A stretch of DNA of 64,000 bases from Zeugodacus cucurbitae. Taxonomy: Eukaryota; Arthropoda; Insecta; Diptera; Tephritidae. This document shows positions 10,906 to 23,376 of this stretch, piece after piece. The first letter of the stretch is position 1. The number at the start of each line of letters is the position of its first letter. The notes under the pieces are model-generated. The model worked only from the letters and a program-made list of their open reading frames with translations. It had not been told where the DNA came from and made no database searches. Location: positions 13,251,501 through 13,315,500 of the forward strand of contig NC_071667.1 in NCBI RefSeq assembly GCF_028554725.1, written 5' to 3'. Both the position numbers and the translations under genes were made by a program.

Positions 10906-11857
10906 AATTCATAGAACTTTTTACAAGTGCTTGCTGAAGTGTACTCTTCGGCCCAAACCCGTATTTGTATCTCATACACTATCTGCACTATCTCTCATGC
11001 TAAGCGCTATATTATCAAATGAAATATTGCTATATATAATGTATTCGTTGGCGAAGAATAGCAATTACATTACCGTTGCATTCTGCCATTACACACACTC
11101 GTGCATTTAATGACGCTATGCTACATTTATTTGTGTCTAACAGATAGTAATTTTATATGTAAAATTGTATGTTTATAGATTCTGCAGCAAATTTGATAAT
11201 AATAAAATAGTAACGCTGTACTACATGTAATCATATATTTATTTAGTTTATTCTATTGTTGTATATCTGAAAGCATTTGTCATTAAGTTCAAGGTCACTT
11301 CAAGTAAACAAATATATAAATACTTTTATTTATATTTATTAACCAGTTTTTTGTAGTCCAACTAATTAGACTTTTCTATCTAAACTTTTCTATCTAGAAT
11401 GAGAAAACATAAATACAAATTATCAGAAAGAAAATAATAAGTTAACAAAAGTACCCAAATGCAATGCCAAAGCAAGAGGTGCTATCACTATTATTGACCC
11501 TCTAGAGTACAAAACGCTTCATAAGTGAAGGCGTTTCTCGAACAAAAACTTACCAAAATAATTTTGAGGTGTTACCAACTTTATTTAACCGTTAGCTGTT
11601 TATTTCTATTTGGCTGATATACTAGATTTATATTATTTCTTTGAAACGATTTGACATATCGCAACAAATTCCACGTAAATCCGACACATCAGTATATTGG
11701 CAGTATATTTCCACATATCTAATTTATATTACGTAACGAATCCGAACAAATAGAACATAAATGTCAAATATTTCAATTTTTTCGGCAAACCGAAGTAATA
11801 CCCACGCATTCTACATTTGCTTATTTGTAAGCGAGATTTGTGTAAGTAACAGTTATA
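10906..11857. repeat. Duplicated UGT upstream DNA
   Basis: Counterpart of 2960..4130, continuing the UGT copy 3 unit beyond the LINE. Similarity fades at about 11650. No gene seen. Confidence 0.65.
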
Positions 11858-12554
11858 AAGGGATTTCCAAAGGGAAGCTACAAAAGTAGAGCGATATGAA
11901 CATCAAACGACGCCATATTTTTTCCCGCACTTTTGACATTTCTCTTCAGTAAGGTTTGGCATTTCAACATGGAATGATATACGATCCAACAACGTGTCGA
12001 AATTAATAGAATGTACTACCGAAATTCGGAGTCAGTGGCCTCAATTTTAAGAGTGCTACGTCCAATTTATGGTCGTCATAATAGTCCTGTCTGACCGCTC
12101 AAATATACGAACAACACGAAAACACGAATATATTTGGCCCGACTTGGATGATATGGACTTGAACAGTACAGTACACAATGAATTTCAAAATCGATTTATT
12201 GAAAACCGAATTTCGTGAACGTGTTGTCGCACGAAATGACCCAGTCATTTGACCGCCTCGGTCGTGCGATTTGACGCCGTTAGACTATTTCCTGTGGGGT
12301 TACGCCAAGTCTATGCCAACAAGCCAGCGACAATGGATAAACTTCGTACGAATATCGAATGTGAATTGCAGCAATATCGAGCGATTTATGCTTGAAATCC
12401 GCCTAAAATTGGGTTCAGCGTCTGGACTTCTGCAAGAGTGCAAAAGAAATCGAGTTCCATACATAACGGCATCGAATGTACTTTCACAGGAATAAAGAAA
12501 TTCATTGATACCCAAACCTTTTTTGTTTAATTGAATGCTCTTATTGAAAACCCC
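11858..12554 (+). mobile_element. Degenerate DD41D mariner
   Basis: Flanked by TA, with poor TIRs (left AAGGGATTTCC; right end the reverse complement of GGGGTTTTC). The start of a transposase (about 11970..12090) is followed by a large deletion and then the C-terminal part with LTPLDYFLWGY (about 12270..12300). The remaining frame has several breaks. It is a different lineage from the 27-kb copy but the same family. Confidence 0.75.
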
Positions 12555-14661
12555 TAAAAATTATTTATTATATAATGTAAGCATAGTCCATGCGCAAAAT
12601 TGTGTAGGCAGCCAGGTTATGACTAGGGCCAGAATACAAATAGTTTTACATATTTCGCTATAGATGTATTTAAGTAAATACGAAATCAGCAAATTTTCTT
12701 AAAATACAATTTTCAATTTCATCCAATTTTGTATGTTTTTACAAAGTACATATACTAATGTGTACATATATGTATTTATACATTTCACTCTATACCTTTC
12801 TTATAATTTTATTTGCCTCAAAGCCACATCTTCCACAAACAAAATATACCTTGTGAAATTGTAATAAAAAAACTACTTTGAGGGAAATAATATTTTCTAA
12901 TAATATATGTATAACTCAATTTGATGTCCTAAAGGGACAATATATTTAGTCAGATGTCAAATGTTTCATCTCTTTCAAAATCACACAATTTGTCAATTTT
13001 GAGATCAATTGATGAGCGATTAATAAAAGTAAGCTCGTTCAAGTACAGCTATAACATTATACAATTGCGAAATGGTGCAACAACTTGTCTGAATGTAATA
13101 TCGTACTTACAATGTATCATCAGCCACAGCCATTGTTCATCACCTAAAATTTCATATTTACTGAAATTGTCGAAGTCTCCCGATTTCACTTGAACTAGTA
13201 TGGTCGCAATATACATATTTCTGAAATCTGAATGTACACAACTCATAGAACATCAACATGAAATAAAATACACATTGCATGAATGAAAATATAGCCAGTC
13301 GGTTGAATAGTTGAGCTTGTGTTTCCTGGTGCTTAAAATAGCTTATGGTAGTACAAGTTGACATCGCTGCAGGGTAAATATATCAGCACAGTCACGGTCT
13401 ATTGCTTCTTATATAAAAACAATTTATTTCACAAAAACAACAAATTAAATACCACAATTTTCCAATAGTTAATAAAACACATCCCGCAAAATTTATTGAC
13501 CGTACCAGTTATAATAATAAGATTTTAAGAGCGTTGATAAATAATTTCTTCGCAAATTTCCCTAAACTTTAATAGTTTTTATTTTACGACTTCGTTGCAA
13601 TCAAACGTGACCACAACTGGGCAGTTTGGCCTACACCTTCTTTAGCTTTAGCTGTTGTAGGCAATAAGTTAAGTCCTCTTTTCGCCGTGCAGCGTAAAAT
13701 TCCTAAAAGCAGCCAACTAATTTAGAACCCAAATTTTTGGCCTATCCCTACAATATGCTGTTGCGTAAAATTTCAAGCGTGATTAATTTTCGTCCCCGCA
13801 GCCAGGAGAGCCACAAAGTTTTACGGCCACATGTGAGATTTTGTTTGCTTTTATTGTTTACTTTCATGCAGAGTCCCTATTGCCCGACGTTTTGGGATAT
13901 GAAATAGCAAAGTTTCGTTAAGCTTTTAATTAGTTGGTCCGCAAAACAAACACTCTCACACATACGCATTTGCTGGTGCGTGGGCGTGTGCATGTGCGTG
14001 AGCGTGCATACAGCCAACGGCAGGTTATTTAACGATCCGAACGCTTTATTTGCGCTCAAGGAAAAAAGGAGACGAAACATTAAACTGAACGCTTAGTAAA
14101 TTGCCTACGTTACGAAAGGACTGCGACGATTAGCCAATATAAAATACATGTTTAGACAGCTCCAAAGTGTCTATTGCGTGCGTCATTGAATCTGTGTTAC
14201 ATCATTTTTATATCCATCAAAGCAAAATTTATCTATTATACGAGTATGACCGACATTTTTCGGCACTGTTGGAATTTTTACTAGAGAGGCATCGTAAAAG
14301 TGTCAGCTGCTTGCCTGCAATTAATTTCAAGCGCACGGCTTGAGTGAGACTCTGGCATGGTGGTCCTACATACAAGCAGGTATATTCCGTTTTGATGGCA
14401 GATATTATTAGGTTCAGCAATCTATAATTAAAGGATGAGATTCGATGAAACGATTTTTTTGTTATTGTGATTTTATTTTACTTGAGAAATCCTGAAACTA
14501 CAATTCTTCGATCGTGTGAAACCAGTTTTTTTATTTTTGAAGTTTTCTCTCTTTCTCCGCTAGATCCAAACTTTTCGCTGTTTTGATAGGTCCCGATTAT
14601 TTTCATTATATGTAGCTTAACAAGACGCCTGAAATTTTTGCATAGAATGCAAAATCCATTG
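12555..14661. other. Gene-free stretch
   Basis: AT-rich. Short ORFs on both strands at 12954..13364 and 13877..14678 have no recognisable domain or coding-like composition. No element ends seen. Confidence 0.4.
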
Positions 14662-15870
14662 TTATACTCTCGCAACATGTTGCACAGAGTATCATAAATT
14701 TGTTCACATAACGGTTGTTTGTGTCACCAAGAAATAAAAGAGTTAGATATGGGGTTATATATATATAAATGATCAGGATGACGAGTGGATTTGAAATTCG
14801 GATGTCTGTCCGTCCGCCTGTCCGTCTGTCTGTCTGTCCGTCTGTCCGTGCAAGCGATAACTTGAGTAAAAATTAAGATATCTTAATGAAACTTGGAACA
14901 CATATTCCTTGGCACCCTGAGGAGGTTGCTTTCGAAAATGGGCAAAATCGGTCCACTGCCACGTCCATAAAATGGTGGAAACTGAAAACCTATACAGTGT
15001 CATAACTAAGCCATAAATAAAGTTATTAAAATAAAATTTGGAACACAGGATCGCATTAGGGAGGGGCACATCTGGATGTAACTTTTTTGGAGAAGTGGGC
15101 GTGGCTCAAATAGCTTTTTTGTATTTATCTCGCAAATCAATAAAGCTATATCAACCAAACTTTCTGCAGTCGTTTCTTTTAGCCACTTCTTAATGCAGTC
15201 CAAAAATGAAAGAAATCGGATAATAACCACGCCCACCTCCCATACAAAGGTTAGATTGAAAAGTACTAAAAGTGGGTTAACTCGCTAAGGAAAAACGTCA
15301 GAAACACTAAATTTCACAGAAGCAATGGCAGATAGAAGCTGCACTCAGATTTTTTTACCAAATGGAAAATGGGCGTGGCATCGCCCACTTATGGGTCAAA
15401 ATCCATATCTCAGGAACTACTCAAACCTATTTCAATGAAACTTGGTTTGTAATAGTTTCCTTACATCCCAATGATATGTTGTGAAAATAGGCCAAATCGG
15501 TTTACAACCACGCCTACTTCCTATATAGCAGAACTTTGAAGACGATCTGAATCGTTTACTTTACAATATATAAAGTAAGTCCTAGCGAAGATATCGGTGC
15601 AGAACTTTGCACAAATACTACGTTTATAGTATGGCAGCCCCATTCTAAAAATCGCCGAAATCGGACCATAGGTTTTCAAGGCCTCATATCTAGAACATGA
15701 GGACCTCGGTGCTTCTAACCTAATATTAGGGTTTCCAACTTTCAACGGACTTTATACAATATATATATATATATTATGTGGGTCAAATTGTGTATTATAT
15801 AAAATTAAATATATAAATTGCGAGAGTATAAAATGTTCGGTCACACCCGAACTTAGCCCTTCCTTACTTG
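14662..15870 (+). mobile_element. Helentron-like (HINE) repeat, copy B
   Basis: The best complete copy together with E. It begins TTATACTCTCGCAA (14662..14675) and has the perfect inverted partner TTGCGAGAGTATAA near its right end (about 15818..15831). A GTTCGG...CCGAAC hairpin and CTTACTTG follow. The left end itself folds (GCAACatGTTGC). Near 14805..14850 is a TGTC/CGTC microsatellite. No coding capacity. Confidence 0.65.
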
Positions 15871-17717
15871 TTTTTTATTAACCTCAACATACTCGTTAAG
15901 CTCACAATGCTTTCTCTTCACCTTTCTTGCGTTCATTGTGTGTTTTTATTCATCGAGAAAGAATTTTACTGCTCAGAAAGATAAGTATGAAAATAAAACT
16001 CGTTATGCCAGTAATTTTTCGCTAATATTTTGTGCCATTACAAAAACCATTTAACATGACAATTTTTCACAGCGCAAACGGATTTATTTTCGCGTTCATA
16101 ACATACAAAATCTTAAATTTCTCTAACAAATAACAGCGAATTTATGAGTTAGCTCATGAAATTTGGCAAATTCACAAAATTATGATGACCTCTTTTCTGT
16201 GGCGAATCACGACATTTATGTGCTTCCTGCGCACAGCAGCTGCTGCTGCTCCTGACAGGGGTGTGGAAAACGCACATTACTCCCTTCAAACACACGGACA
16301 CACGCTGAAACGCAAAATCATATTGTAGCTACAGACATATAAACTCGTATATGCCTTTGGCTTTTGGCATTTGCCATGACATCTCATCTAATAAAATCTA
16401 ATAAAAATATGTGCAATAAAAATTCGACGAAATTGGCAACAGTCGTTTTATAGCGCGCACAAACCATTCATATATTCAAACAAACCAAACACACACATCC
16501 TACATCTGTAGGTGGTATAACATTTTTACTACCCCATACACACAGACACAGTGGAAAAATTATTTTAAATCAAAGGCGGAAATGTGAGCGCATGTGTCAT
16601 TTCTGCCATACACAGAGCATCATCAGCCAGCATGTTTGTATGTTATGTGTGTGTGTAGCTATGTTATTGTGTACCGTAGTCCAAAGTCATCCACAAATGT
16701 TGCGTTGCATGCAACACTGCGTGCGCTGAGCGTATGTGATGAATTTTGATGTAAACCTACGGTTGACGCTTGAAGGGATTACTGTCGAGCGCAATTTTTA
16801 TGTTTTACCAAGAAAATTATGCATCCTTTTGTGGTAGCTCAGTTCTTCTTGCAATAATAGCATGTAAGTATACGTTTCTTTTCTTTTCTTTCACTTTTTA
16901 TTGCAATTTATGTTTCGTGTTATTTACTTTTGACTCATTTCCATTTATTCAATTTCATATTTCATTTGACATTTTATTATGCGTTATTTGCCAGATCTGC
17001 TTGCTTCTGTCATGCCTTATATGCCACTCCTATAAACATCATGAAGAGTATACTCGTATATTAAAGGTATTAAATTTATGTGTAGACATGATACTAAAAT
17101 GCTACTAATTTCGGTGTGTTCTTCCTGCACTTACACTGCCACATACAATAGCAGATTTTTATTACATTTTCCTGTTGTATGCAATTTTTATACACATACC
17201 TGTAGCTCAACGTTCCTACCACTCGTTTAACAGTTTGATGGAGTTAAGTATACTTAACGGTATTTCTATGCTTATTGGCTTTTCGAGATTTGCCAACAAA
17301 TTTGTGGATTTGCGGACTTTTGCATGTTACAAAAGAGTTTATGTCTTAATTATGTGCTTTAACTAAGCTAAGACGTAAATAAAACGGAAGGAAATGCCTA
17401 AATATTAGCTATAAGCTTTCAATATTATTTTTTTAGATGTTACGAAAAAATTAATATTATAAAGAAACAAATAGACTCGATATTCCTGGTTAATTGGCAA
17501 CATGTATATTAAGCTTGTTCAAAGAGCTGCTAAGCGTGGCTTTAATGACATAGAAGCAATGATCAAATAAACCCGTTAGTCTAAATAATAAGTTTGGAGG
17601 AACGAAATTGATTATTGGATTGTGGGTACCTGGAACGAATTTTGTTGGCAAGAAGATCAAATATATGTTTGAAAACTTGGTATGTTGGTTGATTGAGAGT
17701 TATCACAACAGCAAGAG
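15871..17717. other. Gene-free stretch
   Basis: No convincing gene. An AT-rich frame at 16770..17108 encodes a Phe/Leu/Cys-rich hydrophobic peptide without homology that I recognise, and I reject it as a gene. Confidence 0.4.
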
Positions 17718-18145
17718 CCGCGAACGACCTTCCTTTCTCGAACAGCTTATAACAAAGATGGAAATAACACTTTAAAATTCCGCTCGCGGGTAGGGCTATA
17801 TGTAACTTCTTCTGTCTTTGAATTTCATATCTACAATTAAATCACTTAAGGTGTTAGGGGTAGTCAGGAACCCAGTTCCTAAAAAAGTCCTTGCGGTGAC
17901 AACCATAAGTCCTTGTAGATTCATCTAAAATCAGTCGGATGAGAAAAATTTGCCGGATCGATTATTATTTTTTTTTTTTTCAAAAATTAACAAAATGGCG
18001 GCTCCAGGAATTTTTTCCTAAATTTTTCGGAAAAAATCGACAATTAATTGGTCTTAAAAACCTAAATAAAAAAACTAGAGACCGACCAATAATCGGCCTT
18101 GGTATCGGCATCGGCCATATTTGGCCGATTCTTAGCCGATTCTTT
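17718..18145 (+). repeat. 428-bp direct repeat, unit 1
   Basis: Starts CCGCGAACGACC. Almost identical to unit 2 immediately after it. The differences are mainly the T-run near 17968 and one missing 12-bp CTTAGCCGATTC at the end. Confidence 0.85.
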
Positions 18146-18587
18146 CCGCGAACGACCTTCCTTTCTCGAACAGCTTATAACAAAGATGGAAATAACACTT
18201 TAAAATTCCGCTCGCGGGTAGGGCTATATGTAACTTCTTCTGTCTTTGAATTTCATATCTACAATTAAATCACTTAAGGTGTTAGGGGTAGTCAGGAACC
18301 CAGTTCCTAAAAAAGTCCTTGCGGTGACAACCATAAGTCCTTGTAGATTCATCTAAAATCAGTCGGATGAGAAAAATTTGCCGGATCGATTATTATTTTT
18401 TTTTTTTTTTCAAAAATTAACAAAATGGCGGCTCCAGGAATTTTTTCCTAAATTTTTCGGAAAAAATCGACAATTAATTGGTCTTAAAAACCTAAATAAA
18501 AAAACTAGAGACCGACCAATAATCGGCCTTGGTATCGGCATCGGCCATATTTGGCCGATTCTTAGCCGATTCTTAGCCGATTCTTTC
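18146..18587 (+). repeat. 428-bp direct repeat, unit 2
   Basis: Second tandem copy. It has a slightly longer T-run (near 18397) and one extra CTTAGCCGATTC at its right end. Confidence 0.85.
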
Positions 18588-19129
18588 TACTTCTTTCGGA
18601 TTTCACTAAAATACATTTTTTTACTTTTTGGACTTCTTTAGAGCATATAATTTGAATACTTCTGCTTACCATATAAAACACAGTGAAACACATTTGACTA
18701 AACTAACAATTCATCATGGTGATAATTTAAGAAATTCAATAATTTTGCATTAATAAAAGGTTTTATTTAGCACAGCTAGAAACATTCGATTTATGTCAAA
18801 TATGTACAGTTTGGCTTGAAGTTGTTGAGATTTTTAATGTCATAAAGCCACTATTATAGAAGCACTCGTAACTAGGTTAAACTATTTTTAAAAGTTTGCC
18901 ATAGACAGGGTCAAGTACAATAATCACTTGGTGCTGGCCTGGATTATAAGGTGCATGGAAAAGAACTTTCAACAAGCTTCCGAAGTTTCTATTGAGTCAC
19001 TATCACTATTTGCCGCTTTTCACAATACGAGATATAAATGACAAAAGTCATCTCTTTGAAAATAACGGATTATTTTTACTAGACCTACTATTTTCGAATA
19101 TTGGCCTTAATGCTCATATTTGTCCTTAA

Positions 19130-19842
19130 GGGGTAACCCAGTGTAACCCATGAAAAATTAAGCGATTTTAGTGAATTTTTTTAAAGAAAGTACTCGGTTA
19201 AATGTTTCGAAGTTTTTGGACATAATAAGCTGTACTTTCAACTATATTTTAATATTTTTATTTTACAAAAATTTTGAAAAATAAAGGAGTTATGGGTTGT
19301 CTTGGGAAGTGCCAAAAAAAAACAGTTCCGCAATTGCTAACATGATTCCGGCCGAATGAGTAACTGAAACACACAAATTTAAAAAAGTTATTAAAGTTGA
19401 ATATATTCCCTATACAATGACCCTCGATTATTGAAAAATATCAAACATTAACAAAATGGCTTAGATCTGAAAAAAATTCGATTTTTTAGGTAAAAAATGG
19501 TCGTTGCCAAATTGACAATTTTCAACAAATCAAAAAGATCGTAGGTCATTGTATAGAAAATATATTCAAGAACATTCAGTTAAAATTTGAAGTTGATCGG
19601 TCAATATCTCGTTAAGTTATGATGTCAGTAATTTTGTGAAAAGTCGTTTCGAAAAATACGCGTTTAAAGTTTCGGCTATAGCAGCTTATACCTGTGGGTG
19701 ATTGCTCTTTATAACGCTGCCATTCAAAAACTATTCAAGAAACGACCTTACCGCTTTCACAGGATATTTTTGAAATTATAAACTATCGAATAAGCAAAAA
19801 ATAAAAAATCTATTTTTTGAAAATGTCACACCGGTATACCCC
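19130..19842. mobile_element. piggyBac-type MITE (TTAA target)
   Basis: A 713-bp non-coding element flanked on both sides by TTAA (19126..19129, 19843..19846). The left terminus is GGGGTAACCCAGTGTAAC and the right terminus, on the opposite strand, is GGGGTATACCGGTGTGAC. TTAA duplication with G/C-triplet ends is the hallmark of piggyBac transposition (family knowledge). It lies inside the foldback-like element. Confidence 0.7.
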
Positions 19843-20620
19843 TTAAAGAAAAAAAGCTATATTGCTGATTCGCTTTGAGAAAACGCGAATAACTTATTTG
19901 TTCTATCAACATACTATATATCTAATAATAATAATTTATTTAGTTCTGAATATTAATTAAATCAATAAAAAAGTTCATATTTACATATGAATTGAGTTGT
20001 TTACTTATTTTGTGATGTTATTTGTCTTTGTTTTTATTTTGTTACTATACTAATTTACTAAATAAAGTTGTTGATGAAAAAATCGGCATCGACATCTGCA
20101 TCGGCCGATTCTTTGCCAACTGGCCGATTTATTGGCATCGCCATCGGCATCGGCCAAAATTTTGGTATCGGTCGGACACTAAAAATAACCGCTTCGATCC
20201 GGCCCAGGATAATTATGTATTCTAAAAGCTGTAGACGTTTCATTAAAATCTACAAATTGCGAGTTACAGTTGTCACCATTAACTACGTTTTTTTGTTTTT
20301 GTATTTTCGTTAAGTGTAATATCTTAAGAATGTTCTCAGTAGATTTTAATGAAATTCATCCATAATAAACTCAGGACTGATCCGAAGGATTTTTTTTTTT
20401 CAAAAATTTCGATTTTTTAAGACCAATTAACAATTTTTCTCGAAAATCTAAAAAAATCCAGAGGCCACCATTTTGCTAATTTTTGAAAAAAATGTTCGGA
20501 TCAGGCCCAGGATTATCTATTTATAAAACTAATTTTTCTTAACCGATTGATTTTAGATGAATCTCCAAGGACTTATGATTGTCACCGCAAGGACCTTTTT
20601 TTGAAACTGGGACAGAAACA

Positions 20621-21531
20621 CAGACAGCTATAACTTTGGAAGTAATAATTTTTTTTTCCAAAATTTCGTGACTTTAAGTCAAAATATTGTATAATAATGC
20701 CATATTATTACTTTTGTAAAATAACATGATTTAATAAGTAAGTACCTAGTTCAGTACCATCGATGATTTTCAAATCAACTCCGATTTAAATTAATTACAT
20801 AAACCTCACCAACTTACATATACCCCAATCACTTGTGCCTGTCTTAATTTACTTCAGTGAACAATTCGTGCTTTACGACCTCAAAAATATACTTGTAAGC
20901 ATAACAAGACTTAATATTAACATTTACTTTACTAATTTCGCTTCCTTCTTCAGCAATTCATACTTCAACTTCTACACTTTTCGGGTTAGACTACGCGCTT
21001 TTAAGCTCTTTTCTTTGGAAAAAAACGTCAACAAATACACAAAATAGCGCACACATTTCTCATACAACACAAAGCAAGGGATAGCAACTTTACAGCGAGC
21101 GTATTTTAAGCAAGATATGGAATTTTCTGAAAGACCATCTTCAAAAATATGTAATTCCCTTGTTTGGAAATGTAAAAGAAAACATAATCATCATAAACCG
21201 GAAATAGCCGACAGCATAAAATCCGCCATAAATTTTTTAAATAGTCGTCCCTTTTTTGGGAGCGTCCCAGCCGGCCGGGTGGGTGTTAGGTGGAGTAGCG
21301 CGTACTAGCCACATTAAACACTGAAAATATGAAATTGTCAAGATGTAGGAATGAGACGGAACAAGCAATACAAATTTTTAAATACTCTTACTCAAATACT
21401 CTTACTGTAAAGTGTAAACGAAACGAAGCCGTTGCTTGTACAAATCTTTATTATTGAGTGCGGTTTCTTTTAGCGTTATACATTTTTTAGTATTGTTATT
21501 ATTGTATAATCTTCCTACTGTGACCTTGTTT
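20621..21531. other. Gene-free stretch
   Basis: AT-rich apart from a short GC-rich patch at about 21258..21305. No gene seen. Confidence 0.35.
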
Positions 21532-22974
21532 TTTATACCCTCGCAACAAAAGTTGCTAAAGAGAGTATTATAGTTTTGTCCACATAACGGTTGTTTGTAA
21601 GTCCTAAAACTAAACGAGTTAGATATAGGGTTATATATACCAAAGTGATCAGGGTGACGAGTAAAGTTCAAATCCGGATGTCTGTCTGTCCGTCAGTCCG
21701 TCCGTGCAAGTTGTAACTTGAGTAAAAATTTAGATATCTTAATGAAACTTGGAACACGTGTTCCTTGGCCCCATAAGAAGGTTAAGTTCGAAGATGGGCG
21801 GAATCGGACCACTGCCACGCCCACAAAATGGCGATAACCAAAAACACATAAAGAGCTATAACTAAGCCATAAATAAAGTTATGAAAATAAAATTTGGAAC
21901 ATAGGATCGCATTAGGGAGGGGCACATTTGAATGTCATTTTTTTGGAAAAAAGGGCGTGACCCCGCCCCCAAATATGTTTTTTGTATATATCTTGCACTT
22001 TCTGCAGTCGTTTCTTTTAGCCGTTTCCTTATACAGTCCAAAAATTAAAGAAATCGGATAATAACCACGCCCACCTCCCATACAAAGGTTAGGTTGAAAA
22101 TGTCTTAAAGTACGTTAACTCACTAACGAGAAACCTCAGAAACACAAAATTTCACATGAATGATAGCAGAAGGAAGCTGCACTCAGATCTTTTTACAAAA
22201 TGGAAAATGGGCGTGGCATCGCCCACTTATGGGTCAAAAACCATATCTCAGGAACTGCTCGACAGATTTCAATGAAATTCGGTATATAATATTTTATTGA
22301 CACCCTGATGACATGTGTGGAAAATGGATGAAATCGGTTCACAACCACGACTACTTTCTTTATAACTCAATTTTGAATTCCATCTGAATCCTTCACTTTA
22401 TAATATATACATTAGGAACAAATGATGATAGCGAAATAAAACTTTACACAAATACAGTATATGATCTGTGGCATCACTTGTGAAAAAATTGTCGAAAACG
22501 GACTATAACTTTTCAAGGCCTAAGGTTAAATTTTAACCGAAAATATGGGTAAATCTCTCAGCTAATTTAATGTAATTCAGAGGAAATTGTTTTCTTCCAA
22601 CAGTGTGTCTCTGTTCCAAAAATTATTAAAATCGGGTCACAACATCTCCTAGCTCCCATATACCTAATTATAGGTTTTGCAAACATTCGTTGGGCCTTAT
22701 TACGCATATATGTATTGGTTAATATGTGAGATATCTTAGCAAAATTAAGTGAGCGTATAGTCTTGGATATAGTGTCCCTTGCTGGTGAATTTGAATGAAA
22801 TCGGTTCAGGAATTACCTCAGCCCTCATATCTATGTATGACCATTTTCGTTATTCTATTAAACTTTATGCCGAATTTATGGGTAAATTTGTGCGTTATCT
22901 TAATAAAATTTCTTCAATAAATTGCGAGAGTATAAAATGTTCGGTTACACCCGAACTTATCCTTTCCTTACTTG
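21532..22974 (+). mobile_element. Helentron-like (HINE) repeat, copy C
   Basis: Longest copy. The left hairpin is CTCGCAACAAAAGTTGC; the right side has the inverted TTGCGAGAGTATAA at about 22921, then the hairpin and CTTACTTG-type end (CTTG at 22971..22974). Compared with B and E it has extra, diverged sequence at about 22390..22900 that is shared with copy A instead. Confidence 0.65.
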
Positions 22975-23053
22975 TTATATAGTTATTTACTTATTGACCT
23001 GTAATGGAACCATTAGCCAGTTACAACTAGTACGAAACAAACATTTCGATTAG

Positions 23054-23376
23054 TAGCTTTTTCGCACTGGAGTTGATTGATCAATTAAACGACTTTTGCT
23101 CAAATAAAGTGCTGATTTAGATCGATTTACCATACAAAAAAATCTTATTTTACTACATTAATTTTTAATCGAATACAAATCGAGTTGAAATTGGAATACA
23201 ACTCTGCCGGTTATTGTCCACCCTGTAAAACTTTCCAACTTATTATGAGCAGCAAAACAAAATATATAACAGCTGTTCGTTAATCCAGTAGCCAGGCTGT
23301 GCGAAAAGCAAAAGCAGGTTTCTCAATTATAATCTTAATGTAAATATTAAATTAATTTGGCCATGCGAAAAGGCTA
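23054..23376. mobile_element. MITE, TAGCYTTT-TIR family, copy 1
   Basis: The ends are TAGCTTTTTCGCACTGG and, inverted, TAGCCTTTTCGCATGG. The interior holds TTGATCAATTAA and GTCGATTTACCATACAA-type blocks shared with 48854..49237. No ORF. Confidence 0.65.

Larger units (their letters stand above)
17718..20620. mobile_element. Foldback-like element with repeated arms
   Basis: The left arm is two direct copies of a 428-bp unit. The right arm (about 20060..20620) carries the same sequence in inverted orientation: the block with GGTGACAACCATAAGTCCTTG at about 17896 and 18324 reappears as its reverse complement near 20567..20590, and the AAAATGGCGG block as its complement near 20470. The ATCGGC/GCCGAT-rich block is also present on both sides. 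Long inverted arms built of internal repeats are typical of foldback elements. No transposase found. No clear target duplication seen, so the ends are approximate. Confidence 0.55.

Noticed and set aside
13049..13364. Minus-strand frames of 65-68 codons with a somewhat protein-like composition
   Set aside because: No recognised motif, no splice context that extends them, and a competing plus-strand frame over the same bases.
16770..17108. 112-codon plus-strand hydrophobic frame
   Set aside because: Phe/Leu/Ile/Cys-rich product expected from AT-rich DNA; no start context or family.
17939..18641. Two nearly identical frames (109 and 87 codons) with GIGIGHIWPIL-type sequence
   Set aside because: They are repeated only because of the 428-bp tandem repeat; the peptide is a translation of the ATCGGC-rich block.
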